DNA of 64,000 bases from Mycobacterium sherrisii (GTDB lineage Bacteria; Actinomycetota; Actinomycetes; Mycobacteriales; Mycobacteriaceae), in the NCBI RefSeq assembly GCF_002102355.1, contig NZ_LQPT01000070.1, positions 1 through 64,000 of the forward strand, read 5' to 3'. Under the pieces are notes generated by a model. The model did no database searches. It was not told where the DNA came from and saw only the letters and a list, made by a program, of their open reading frames with translations. Shown in pieces: positions 16,477-24,211 of the stretch. Position 1 is the stretch's first letter; each line of letters opens with the position of its first letter. Made by a program: the position numbers and the translations under genes.

Positions 16477-17385
16477 ATGACCACCCTCGAAATTCTGCGT
16501 ACCGGTCCGCTCGCCGTCGTCCAGGACCTGGGCAGGGTCGGTCAGGCCGACCTCGGCGTCGGCCGGTCCGGCGCCGCCGACCGCCGTGCGCACAAACTGG
16601 CCAACCGGCTGGTCGCCAACCCCGACGACCGCGCGACCATCGAAGTGACGTTTGGCGGTTTCGCGGCCCGGGTACGCGGCGGCGACCTCGACATCGCGGT
16701 GACCGGTGCCGACACCGACCCGTCGGTCAACGGAATCAAGTTCGGCACCAACAGCATTCACCACGTCCGGGACGGCGAAGTAATTTCGCTGGGCACCCCG
16801 CGCGCGGGCCTGCGGACCTATCTGGCGGTGCGCGGCGGCATCTGCGTGGAGCCGGTGTTGGGTTCGCGAAGCTACGACGTGATGTCGGCGATCGGTCCCG
16901 CGCCGCTGTCGGCCGGGGACCAGTTGCCGGTCGGCCAGCACACCGAGCGGTACCCCGAACTCGATCAGGCGCCCGTGGCGGCCATCACCGGCGACACCGT
17001 CGAGCTGTTGGTGGTTCCCGGACCGCGCGACGATTGGTTCGTCGATCCCGACGTCCTGGTGCACACCGACTGGGTGGCATCCGACCGCAGCGACCGGGTC
17101 GGGATGCGGCTGCTGGGCCGCCCGCTGCAATACCGCGTCCCGGACCGGCAATTGCCCAGCGAAGGCACCACTCGAGGTGCAATCCAGGTGCCGCCCAACG
17201 GATTACCGGTAATCCTGGGCCCCGACCACCCGATCACCGGGGGCTACCCCGTCATCGGCGTGGTCATCGACGAGGACGTCGACAAGGTCGCCCAGGTGCG
17301 CGCGGGCCAGCACGTGCGGCTGCACTGGGCGCGACCCCGCGGGCCGTTCGGAGCCCACGCTCACGCCGGCGCGGCGCTCTCCTGA
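16477..17385 (+). CDS. pxpC: 5-oxoprolinase subunit PxpC
   Basis: The product is 302 residues of the biotin-dependent carboxyltransferase-like KipA/PxpC family. Visible blocks are [27 protein letters not shown] (e.g. [19 protein letters not shown]), [36 protein letters not shown], and near the C-terminus [19 protein letters not shown] and [16 protein letters not shown]. It works with PxpB as the ATP-dependent part of 5-oxoprolinase. The ATG follows GGAGGA. This is the Rv0263c position. Confidence 0.88.
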   Translation: MTTLEILRTGPLAVVQDLGRVGQADLGVGRSGAADRRAHKLANRLVANPDDRATIEVTFGGFAARVRGGDLDIAVTGADTDPSVNGIKFGTNSIHHVRDGEVISLGTPRAGLRTYLAVRGGICVEPVLGSRSYDVMSAIGPAPLSAGDQLPVGQHTERYPELDQAPVAAITGDTVELLVVPGPRDDWFVDPDVLVHTDWVASDRSDRVGMRLLGRPLQYRVPDRQLPSEGTTRGAIQVPPNGLPVILGPDHPITGGYPVIGVVIDEDVDKVAQVRAGQHVRLHWARPRGPFGAHAHAGAALS

Positions 17386-17410
17386 TGCGGGCGCGGCGAT
17401 AAGACGGTAG

Positions 17411-17965
<555 letters not shown>

Positions 17966-17999
17966 CCCCCGGTGTGGTCGAAATCTCGTTATTGACAAC

Positions 18000-18034
18000 G
18001 TGATTCATCACAGTGCGGTCGAGTACGCTGTGAT
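18000..18034. promoter_or_regulatory. Overlapping inverted repeats upstream of narK3
   Basis: GTGAT-TC-ATCAC (18000-18011) is a perfect palindrome, and ATCACAG (18007-18013) pairs with CTGTGAT (18028-18034) across 14 bases. The two share the ATCAC arm. They lie about 175-205 bases before the narK3 start codon and just after a TTGACA (17992-17997). A regulator-binding role is inferred from symmetry only. Confidence 0.35.
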
Positions 18035-18206
18035 TCTGCAACGTGGTCGGCCCCATTGTTGTGGTGTGCGCCACACGCGTTGAGCGCCCTCACATGGCCA
18101 CCGCGGGATGGGTGAGCGGAAATTCACGCCCGGGACACTGCGGGCATCGCCCGGGCAACAAAGGATTCCTACCGTGATCGGCAAGAGCGATGACGATTGG
18201 AGTCCC

Positions 18207-19613
18207 ATGAAAATCTCGCTGGGCCGTTCGCATGTCCTTTCGGACTGGGACCCGGAGGACACCGCGGCCTGGGAGGCCGGCAACGACAAGATTGCCCGCC
18301 GCAACCTGATCTGGTCGGTGTTCGCCGAACACATCGGTTTCTCGATCTGGTCAATCTGGTCGGTGATGGTGTTGTTCATGCCAGCGTCGGTTTACGGGTT
18401 CTCCGCAAGCGACAAGTTCTTGCTGGGCGCCATCGCAACGTTCGTCGGCGCATGCCTGCGCTTCCCCTACACCTTTGCCACCGCGAAGTTCGGCGGCCGC
18501 AACTGGACGGTGTTCTCCGCGGTGGTGCTGCTGATCCCGACCGTGGGCACCATCGGACTGTTGGCCCACCCCGGTCTGCCGCTCTGGCCGTATCTGCTGT
18601 GCGCCGCGCTGGCCGGCTTGGGAGGTGGCAACTTTGCGTCGTCCATGACGAACATCAACGCCTTCTACCCGCAGCGACTGAAGGGCTGGGCACTGGCGGT
18701 CAACGCCGGCGGCGGCAACCTCGGTGTGCCGCTGATCCAACTGGTCGGGCTGCTGGTGATCGCGACCGCGGGCGCGCGCCAGCCGTACTGGGTGTGCGCG
18801 ATTTACCTTGTGCTGCTTGCGATAGCGGGCATCGGCGCGGCGCTGTACATGGACAACCTGCCGCAATACCGGATCGAGATGGACACCATGCGGGCGGTGC
18901 TGCGCGAACCACACAGCTGGGTGATCGCGCTGTTATACATCGGCACCTTCGGCTCGTTCATCGGCTTCTCGTTCGCGTTCGGCCAGGTGCTGCAGATGAA
19001 CTTTCTCGGCAGCGGAGAGAACACAGCGCAGGCGTCGCTGCACGCCGCCCAGATCGCTTTCCTGGGGCCGTTGTTGGGGTCACTGTCGCGCGTTTACGGC
19101 GGGAAGCTGGCCGACCGCATCGGCGGCGGCCGGGTCACCCTCGCCGTCTTCTGCTCGATGATCCTGGCCGCGGGAATCCTCGTCGCCGCAAGCACTTTCG
19201 GCGGCCACGGCGCGCACCGGACGCCACCGGCGACGATGGTCGGCTACGTGATCGGATTTGTCGCGCTGTTCATCCTGTCCGGCATCGGCAACGGTTCGGT
19301 GTACAAGATGATCCCGTCGATCTTCGAGGCGCGCAGCCACGCGCTGCAGATCGGCGAGGCGCAGCGCCGACAGTGGTCACGGTCCATGTCCGGCGCGCTG
19401 ATCGGCGTGGCCGGCGCCATCGGCGCCCTGGGCGGTGTGGGCGTCAACCTCGCGCTGCGCCAGTCGTATCTGCATAGCGGTACCGCAACATCGGCGTTCT
19501 GGGCTTTCATGTTCTGCTACGTCGCGGCCGCGGTGCTGACCTGGGCGGTGTACATCCGCCGCCCGGTCGAGGTCATCACACCGAGCGAGACCGCAGCGCT
19601 GGCACACGTGTAG
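18207..19613 (+). CDS. narK3: Nitrate/nitrite transporter NarK3
   Basis: The product is 468 residues, a major-facilitator transporter with about 12 hydrophobic segments. Nitrate/nitrite porter features: ARRNLIWSVFAEHIGFSIWSIWS in TM1 (ARRNLIWSVFAEHIGF), FGGRNWTVFSA, the glycine-rich signature AGLGGGNFASSMTNINAFYP (GLGGGNFASSM) and PSIFEARSH. It moves nitrate and/or nitrite across the membrane. The ATG at 18207 follows GGAG; an open frame from 18108 has no convincing site. Rv0261c is about 469 residues. The next gene is a close paralogue in tandem. Confidence 0.88.
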   Translation: MKISLGRSHVLSDWDPEDTAAWEAGNDKIARRNLIWSVFAEHIGFSIWSIWSVMVLFMPASVYGFSASDKFLLGAIATFVGACLRFPYTFATAKFGGRNWTVFSAVVLLIPTVGTIGLLAHPGLPLWPYLLCAALAGLGGGNFASSMTNINAFYPQRLKGWALAVNAGGGNLGVPLIQLVGLLVIATAGARQPYWVCAIYLVLLAIAGIGAALYMDNLPQYRIEMDTMRAVLREPHSWVIALLYIGTFGSFIGFSFAFGQVLQMNFLGSGENTAQASLHAAQIAFLGPLLGSLSRVYGGKLADRIGGGRVTLAVFCSMILAAGILVAASTFGGHGAHRTPPATMVGYVIGFVALFILSGIGNGSVYKMIPSIFEARSHALQIGEAQRRQWSRSMSGALIGVAGAIGALGGVGVNLALRQSYLHSGTATSAFWAFMFCYVAAAVLTWAVYIRRPVEVITPSETAALAHV

Positions 19614-20010
19614 CCCGACGCTGGACAAATTCAATGAGAAAATCTCCGTCGACGCGAAATGTATTGCACCTCACTTCGAATTCGGTGACGGGCTGCTGTG
19701 GTCGCCGACTACCTCGTCTGGGCCCGCCCGTATTGTCGTCCGCACCGCTCTGAGCTGTGACTTTCCATCAGCAAATTCCGTTCAGGTTTCTGCCAGATAA
19801 CTAGGATTCAACTTACAGGGGAAATAGGCCGAAATGAGTTGACGGAGTTCGGTTCCGAATGTGAGCATCGGAACAACGCACGGCGTCCTCTTTCAATTCG
19901 GGGCGGCCGCAAGGGCATTCAAAGTCAGACTCACCGCAGCTCATTCCGTCACGGGGAGCCGCTTGACGCCCAGACGATTCGACCGCTCCGTCACGAAAGG
20001 TACAGATCGC
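19614..20010 (+). promoter_or_regulatory. 397-base gap before second narK, with a GlnR-like box at 19786-19801
   Basis: No gene is visible here. GTTTC-TGCCAG-ATAAC at 19786-19801, read on the other strand, is GTTAT-N6-GAAAC. It resembles the actinobacterial GlnR a-site/b-site arrangement, with a complete GAAAC half and an imperfect first half. It lies about 210 bases upstream of the second narK start, consistent with nitrogen control of nitrite genes. The remainder is moderately AT-rich with no further structure that I can support. Confidence 0.35.
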
Positions 20011-21408
20011 ATGGGCCGCACGCACCGGATCACGGACTGGAATCCAGAGGACACCGCCGCTTGGGCAGCCGGCAACAACAGGATCGCCCGCCGCAATCTG
20101 CTGTGCACGATCGCCGGCGATCACGTCGCCTTCTCGATCTGGACCCTGTGGTCGGTGATGGCACTGTTCATGCCGATGTCCGTGTACGGCTTCGGTGCCA
20201 GCGACAAGTTGCTGCTGGGCGCGGTCGCGACCCTGGTCGGCGGGTGCGCGCGGATCTTCTACACCCTGGGCATCGCCAGGTTCGGCGGCCGTAACTGGAC
20301 CGTCTTTTCCGCGTTCGTGTTGCTGATCCCGACGGCGGGCACCATCGTGTTGTTGGCCAATCCCGGGCTGCCGCTGTGGCCGTACCTGGTGTGCGCGGCC
20401 CTGACCGGCCTCGGCGGCGGCAACTACGCGGCATCGCTGGCCAACGTCAACGCGTTCTACCCGCAGCGTCTCAAGGGCACCGCGTTGGCGGTGAACGCCG
20501 GCGTCGGAAACCTCGGCGTCGCCGGCATCCAATTGGTCGGCCTGCTGGCGCTGGCCACCGCGGGACACCAAGCCCCCTACTGGGTATGCGCCGGTTACCT
20601 GGTCTTGCTGGCCGTCGTCGGCATCGCCGCGGCGCTGTTCATGGACAACCTCGAGCACCGCATCGAGCTCAACCACATGCGCTCGATCCTGTTCGAGCGC
20701 GACACCTGGCTGATTTCCTTGCTCTACGTCTGCACTTTCGGCTCCTGGATCGGATTCTCGTTCGCTTTCGGCCAGGTGTTGCAGGTGAACTTTGTGGCCG
20801 ACGGCCAAAGCGCTGCCGCCGCGTCGCTACACGCGGCCGAAATCGCCTTCGTCGGACCGCTGTTCGGTTCGCTGTCGCGGATTTACGGGGGCCGGCTGGC
20901 GGACCGGCGCGGCGGCAGCCGAGTCACCCTCGGCGTCCTCGGCGGCATGATTGCGGCGGCCGGCCTGCTGGTGGGCCTCAGCACGTTCGACGACCGCCAC
21001 GGCGGCACCACATCCATCGCTTTGATCGGCTCCGTCGTCGCGTTTCTGGCGCTGTTCGTCTTGTCCGGCATGGGCAATGGATCGGTATTCAAACTGATCC
21101 CGTCCGTCTTCGAGGCGCGCAGCCGTTCGCTGGACGTCGGCGAGGCCGAGCGCCGAGACTGGTCGCGGGCGAAGTCGGGCTCGTTGATCGGGATCTGCTC
21201 GGCGGTCGGGGCGCTCGGCGGCGTCGCCATCAACCTGGCGCTGCGCGAGTCCTACCTGCACAGCGGGACCGAGACGTCGGCTTACTGGCTGTTCCTGGTG
21301 TCCTACGTCGTGGCCGCGGCGCTGACGTGGACGGTGTATGTGCGCCGTCCCGCCGGGGCGGCGAGCCCGAAGAACCCGGCCCTCGACGCCGAACCGGCGC
21401 GAGTGTGA
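20011..21408 (+). CDS. Second nitrate/nitrite transporter of the NarK3/NarU type
   Basis: The product is 465 residues, an MFS nitrate/nitrite porter closely similar to the preceding gene along its whole length. Shared stretches include FGGRNWTVFSA, GLPLWPYLVCAAL, NAFYPQRLKG and IGFSFAFGQVLQ. It retains about 12 membrane segments and the glycine-rich LTGLGGGNYAASLANVNAFYP signature. It could be the Rv0267 (NarU) orthologue relocated, or a tandem duplicate of narK3. The ATG at 20011 follows GAAAGG. The regulator gene follows closely, and a GTG/ATG overlap at its stop is possible. Confidence 0.85.
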   Translation: MGRTHRITDWNPEDTAAWAAGNNRIARRNLLCTIAGDHVAFSIWTLWSVMALFMPMSVYGFGASDKLLLGAVATLVGGCARIFYTLGIARFGGRNWTVFSAFVLLIPTAGTIVLLANPGLPLWPYLVCAALTGLGGGNYAASLANVNAFYPQRLKGTALAVNAGVGNLGVAGIQLVGLLALATAGHQAPYWVCAGYLVLLAVVGIAAALFMDNLEHRIELNHMRSILFERDTWLISLLYVCTFGSWIGFSFAFGQVLQVNFVADGQSAAAASLHAAEIAFVGPLFGSLSRIYGGRLADRRGGSRVTLGVLGGMIAAAGLLVGLSTFDDRHGGTTSIALIGSVVAFLALFVLSGMGNGSVFKLIPSVFEARSRSLDVGEAERRDWSRAKSGSLIGICSAVGALGGVAINLALRESYLHSGTETSAYWLFLVSYVVAAALTWTVYVRRPAGAASPKNPALDAEPARV

Positions 21409-21485
21409 TGACTACCGCAACGCGAGCAATGCGCCAGCAATCGCCGGGTAACATCGCCGAAACGTCGCGGGCCTACACAGGTCGT

Positions 21486-22631
21486 ATGGACCGGCCCGAC
21501 TCGGCGCCGCTCACCGGTTACCGGGTAGCGGTGACGTCCTCGCGCCGATCCGAAGAGCTGTGCGCATTATTGAGCCGGCAGGGCGCCGAGGTATCCAGCG
21601 CCGCCGCGATCAACATGATCGCGTTGCCCGAAGATGAAGAACTGCAAAGCACTACCGAAGCCGTCATCGCGGATCCGCCCGATATCCTGGTGGCCCACAC
21701 CGGCATCGGCTTTCGCGGCTGGGTGGCCGCTGCCGAGGGCTGGGGACTGTCCAACCAGCTGATCGCCTCGTTGTCCAACGCGCGGGTGCTGGCGCGGGGC
21801 CCGAAGGCGACCGGCGCCCTGCGCGCCGCGGGTCTGCACGAGGAGTGGTCACCGAAATCCGAATCCTCCCAAGAGCTGCTCCGGTATCTGCTCGAATCCG
21901 GGGTGAGCGGCCAGCGGATCGCGGTCCAGTTACACGGCGCTGCCGATGCGTGGGATCCGTTCCCGGAATTCATCGGCGGGCTGCGCGCCGCGGGCGCCGA
22001 TGTGGTGCCCATCCGGGTGTACCGCTGGAAGTCCACCCCCATGGGCGGCAACTTCGATCAACTGGTCACCGGCATTGCCCGCCGGCAATTCGACGCGGTC
22101 AGCTTCACCTCGGCGCCGGCCGCGGCGGCCGTCCTGGAACGCAGCCGCGACTTGAACATCGAGGCCCAGGTGATCGAGGCGCTGCGCACCGAGGTGCATG
22201 CGATGTGCGTCGGCCCGGTGACGGCGCAGCCGTTGCACCGCAAGGGAATTCCGACCTCGGCACCGGAACGGATGCGGTTGGGCGCCTTGGCTCGTCACAT
22301 CGCCGAGAAGCTTCCGCTGCTGGGGTCGTCGACCGTGCGGGCCGCCGGACACGTGGTCGAGATCCGCGGGAACTGCGTCCTGGTCGACGGGTCGGTGCAA
22401 TCGCTGTCCGGATCGGGGATGGCGGTGCTGCGCGCGCTGGCCCAGCGTCCCGGTGACGTGGTGGCCCGCGGCGATCTACTACGGGTGCTGCCGGGCAACA
22501 GCAACGACCCGCACGCCGTCGACACCGCGGTGTTACGCCTGCGAACAGCGTTGGGCGACAAAAACATTGTCGCGACCGTCGTCAAGCGCGGTTATCGGCT
22601 GGCAATCGATGAGCCGGCGGGTGTGTCGTGA
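21486..22631 (+). CDS. nnaR: HemD-OmpR fusion regulator (NnaR type, Rv0260c-like)
   Basis: The product is 381 residues, the same length I recall for Rv0260c. Residues 1-260 resemble uroporphyrinogen-III synthase (LTGYRVAVTSSRRSEELCALL; VSFTSAPAAAAVLE). Residues 275-378 are an OmpR/PhoB-type winged helix (LSGSGMAVLRALAQRPGDVVARGDLL; HAVDTAVLRLRTALGD; TVVKRGYRLA). Homologues called NnaR in Streptomyces and M. smegmatis activate nitrite/nitrate assimilation genes together with GlnR, which fits this locus. An upstream ATG at 21408, overlapping the transporter stop, would add 26 residues. The downstream chelatase overlaps by 4 bases. Confidence 0.82.
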   Translation: MDRPDSAPLTGYRVAVTSSRRSEELCALLSRQGAEVSSAAAINMIALPEDEELQSTTEAVIADPPDILVAHTGIGFRGWVAAAEGWGLSNQLIASLSNARVLARGPKATGALRAAGLHEEWSPKSESSQELLRYLLESGVSGQRIAVQLHGAADAWDPFPEFIGGLRAAGADVVPIRVYRWKSTPMGGNFDQLVTGIARRQFDAVSFTSAPAAAAVLERSRDLNIEAQVIEALRTEVHAMCVGPVTAQPLHRKGIPTSAPERMRLGALARHIAEKLPLLGSSTVRAAGHVVEIRGNCVLVDGSVQSLSGSGMAVLRALAQRPGDVVARGDLLRVLPGNSNDPHAVDTAVLRLRTALGDKNIVATVVKRGYRLAIDEPAGVS

Positions 22632-23362
22632 GCCTGATTCTTGCCGCACACGGGACGCGCCGACCCGGTGGCGTCGCGATGATCGGCGATCTGGCCACGC
22701 AGGTGAGCGTTCTGCTGGGCAGAACGGTGTGGGTCGCCTTCGTCGACGTCCTGGGACCCACCCCCAGCGAGGTGCTTTCGGCCGCCGGCAGCCAGCGCGC
22801 CATCGTGGTGCCGGCGTTCCTGTCCCGCGGTTATCACGTGCGCACCGATGTGCCCAATCACGTCGCGGCCAGCGGACATCCGGATGTCGTCGTCACCGCG
22901 GCCCTGGGTCCGGACGGCGAGATTGCACGTATCGTCGCCGATCAACTGGCTCAATCGGGTTGGCGTCCACGTGATTCGGTGATCCTCGGCGCGGCCGGTA
23001 CATCGGACCCGATCGCCCGCAGAGACCTGCACACCACCGCCACGCTGCTGTCGGCGCTGACCGGATCGCGCGTGACGCTGGGCTTCGCGGCCACCGGCGA
23101 CCCGGACATCCGCCAGGCCGTGGCGATGGCCCGGGCGCAGGGGGCGCGACGCGTCGCGATCGCGTCCTACCTGCTTGCCGACGGGCTGTTCCAGGAGCGG
23201 CTACAGGACTGCGGCGCCGACGTGGTCAGCCGCCCGTTGGGGACGCATCCGCGGCTGGCCCGGCTGGTCGCGAACCGGTTCCGCCGGGCCGTGCCGGCCG
23301 CCCGGCACCCGATGCGCCACTACCGGCTGGGCGCGCCGACACGGGTAATGCTTGATCTTTGA
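22628..23362 (+). CDS. Sirohydrochlorin chelatase (CbiX family)
   Basis: The product is 244 residues. It has two CbiX-like halves: LILAAHGTRRPGG with the metal-binding His at the start, VVVPAFLSRGYHVRTDVP in the middle and IASYLLADGLFQERL with the second lobe. CbiX/SirB proteins insert Fe or Co into sirohydrochlorin. Here the NirB neighbour needs siroheme, so ferrochelation is the likely role. I recall Rv0259c being described as a ferrochelatase for siroheme (Che2). The GTG start overlaps the nnaR stop by 4 bases. Confidence 0.85.
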   Translation: MSLILAAHGTRRPGGVAMIGDLATQVSVLLGRTVWVAFVDVLGPTPSEVLSAAGSQRAIVVPAFLSRGYHVRTDVPNHVAASGHPDVVVTAALGPDGEIARIVADQLAQSGWRPRDSVILGAAGTSDPIARRDLHTTATLLSALTGSRVTLGFAATGDPDIRQAVAMARAQGARRVAIASYLLADGLFQERLQDCGADVVSRPLGTHPRLARLVANRFRRAVPAARHPMRHYRLGAPTRVMLDL

Positions 23363-23386
23363 CCGCACACGAGTGATCCTGGCAAC

Positions 23387-23836
23387 ATGCCCCGTCGCGA
23401 AGAGCCATCGCGTGGGCTACGTGATCCGGTAGCGAAGATGTTGCGGTTGCCGTTCGGCACACCGGAATTCATTGATCGCATCATCACCGGCGGGGTCAAC
23501 CAGGTCGGCCGCCGAACGTTGTACATGCTGATCACCACCTGGGACGCCGCCGGCGGCGGACCCTTCGCAGCCGGTGCCATCGCTTCCACCGGAATGGCGA
23601 AGACCGCGGAGGTCGTGCAAAGTGCCTTCATCGGACCGATTTTCGGCCCGATGCTGAAGTTGCTGGGCGCGGACAAGGCTGCCGTGCGCGCATCGCTGTG
23701 CGCCTCACAACTGGTCGGCCTCGGCATCATGCGCTACGGGGTGCGCTCCGAACCGTTGCACTCCATGTCGGTGGACGCCCTCGTCGACGCCATTGGGCCG
23801 ACGATGCAGCGGTACCTGGTCGGCGAGATCGACTAG
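23387..23836 (+). CDS. TetR C-terminal-like domain without helix-turn-helix (Rv0258c-like)
   Basis: The product is 149 residues. It reads as the ligand-binding half of a TetR regulator: FGTPEFIDRIITGG, AALRASLCASQLVGLGIMRY-type helix (SLCASQLVGLGIMRYGVR), then SEPLHSMSVDAL and IGPTMQRYL, which is the usual end of the TetR_C_17-like domain. No DNA-binding domain precedes it, and the 24 bases between it and the chelatase leave no room for one. It may sense a ligand or partner another regulator. Its stop overlaps the convergent nirD stop by 4 bases. The domain assignment is by pattern only. Confidence 0.65.
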   Translation: MPRREEPSRGLRDPVAKMLRLPFGTPEFIDRIITGGVNQVGRRTLYMLITTWDAAGGGPFAAGAIASTGMAKTAEVVQSAFIGPIFGPMLKLLGADKAAVRASLCASQLVGLGIMRYGVRSEPLHSMSVDALVDAIGPTMQRYLVGEID

Positions 23837-24189
23837 CCGGCAAACCGGCCGATCTGGATCTGACCGTCGTCGGTGACACGCACCTGGTACACGGGCACCG
23901 AGACTCGCGGGTCGTCGAGGCAGTAACCGTCCTCGAGTGCGAACGCCTGCTTGAGGATTGGCGATTGCACCGTGGCGCGACCACCGCGGTCACCGACGAT
24001 GCCGCGCGAGAGCACGGCCGCACCGGAGAACGGGTCGATGTTGCCGATGGCGTGCAGGGATCCGTCGTCCAAGCGGAACAGTGCCGCCTGCGAGCCGTCG
24101 TCGAGCAGCACGCCGACGCCACGGCCCGGGATGAGGTGGTCGTAGGAGCAGGCGGTGGTCCACACCTGAACGTCGTTGAGAATTGTCAT
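23833..24189 (-). CDS. nirD: Nitrite reductase [NAD(P)H] small subunit NirD
   Basis: The product is 118 residues, as in M. tuberculosis. It has a Rieske-like fold with no Cys-His cluster ligands, which is normal for NirD: VWTTACSYDHLIPGRGVGVLL, ALFRLDDGSLHAIGNIDPFS, YCLDDPRVSVPVYQVRV. It partners NirB in the cytoplasmic six-electron reduction of nitrite to ammonium. It lies 22 bases downstream of nirB on the same strand, forming a nirBD operon. Confidence 0.93.
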   Translation of the reverse strand: MTILNDVQVWTTACSYDHLIPGRGVGVLLDDGSQAALFRLDDGSLHAIGNIDPFSGAAVLSRGIVGDRGGRATVQSPILKQAFALEDGYCLDDPRVSVPVYQVRVTDDGQIQIGRFAG

Positions 24190-24211
24190 GCTCGCTCTAG
24201 CCCTCCAGCCT

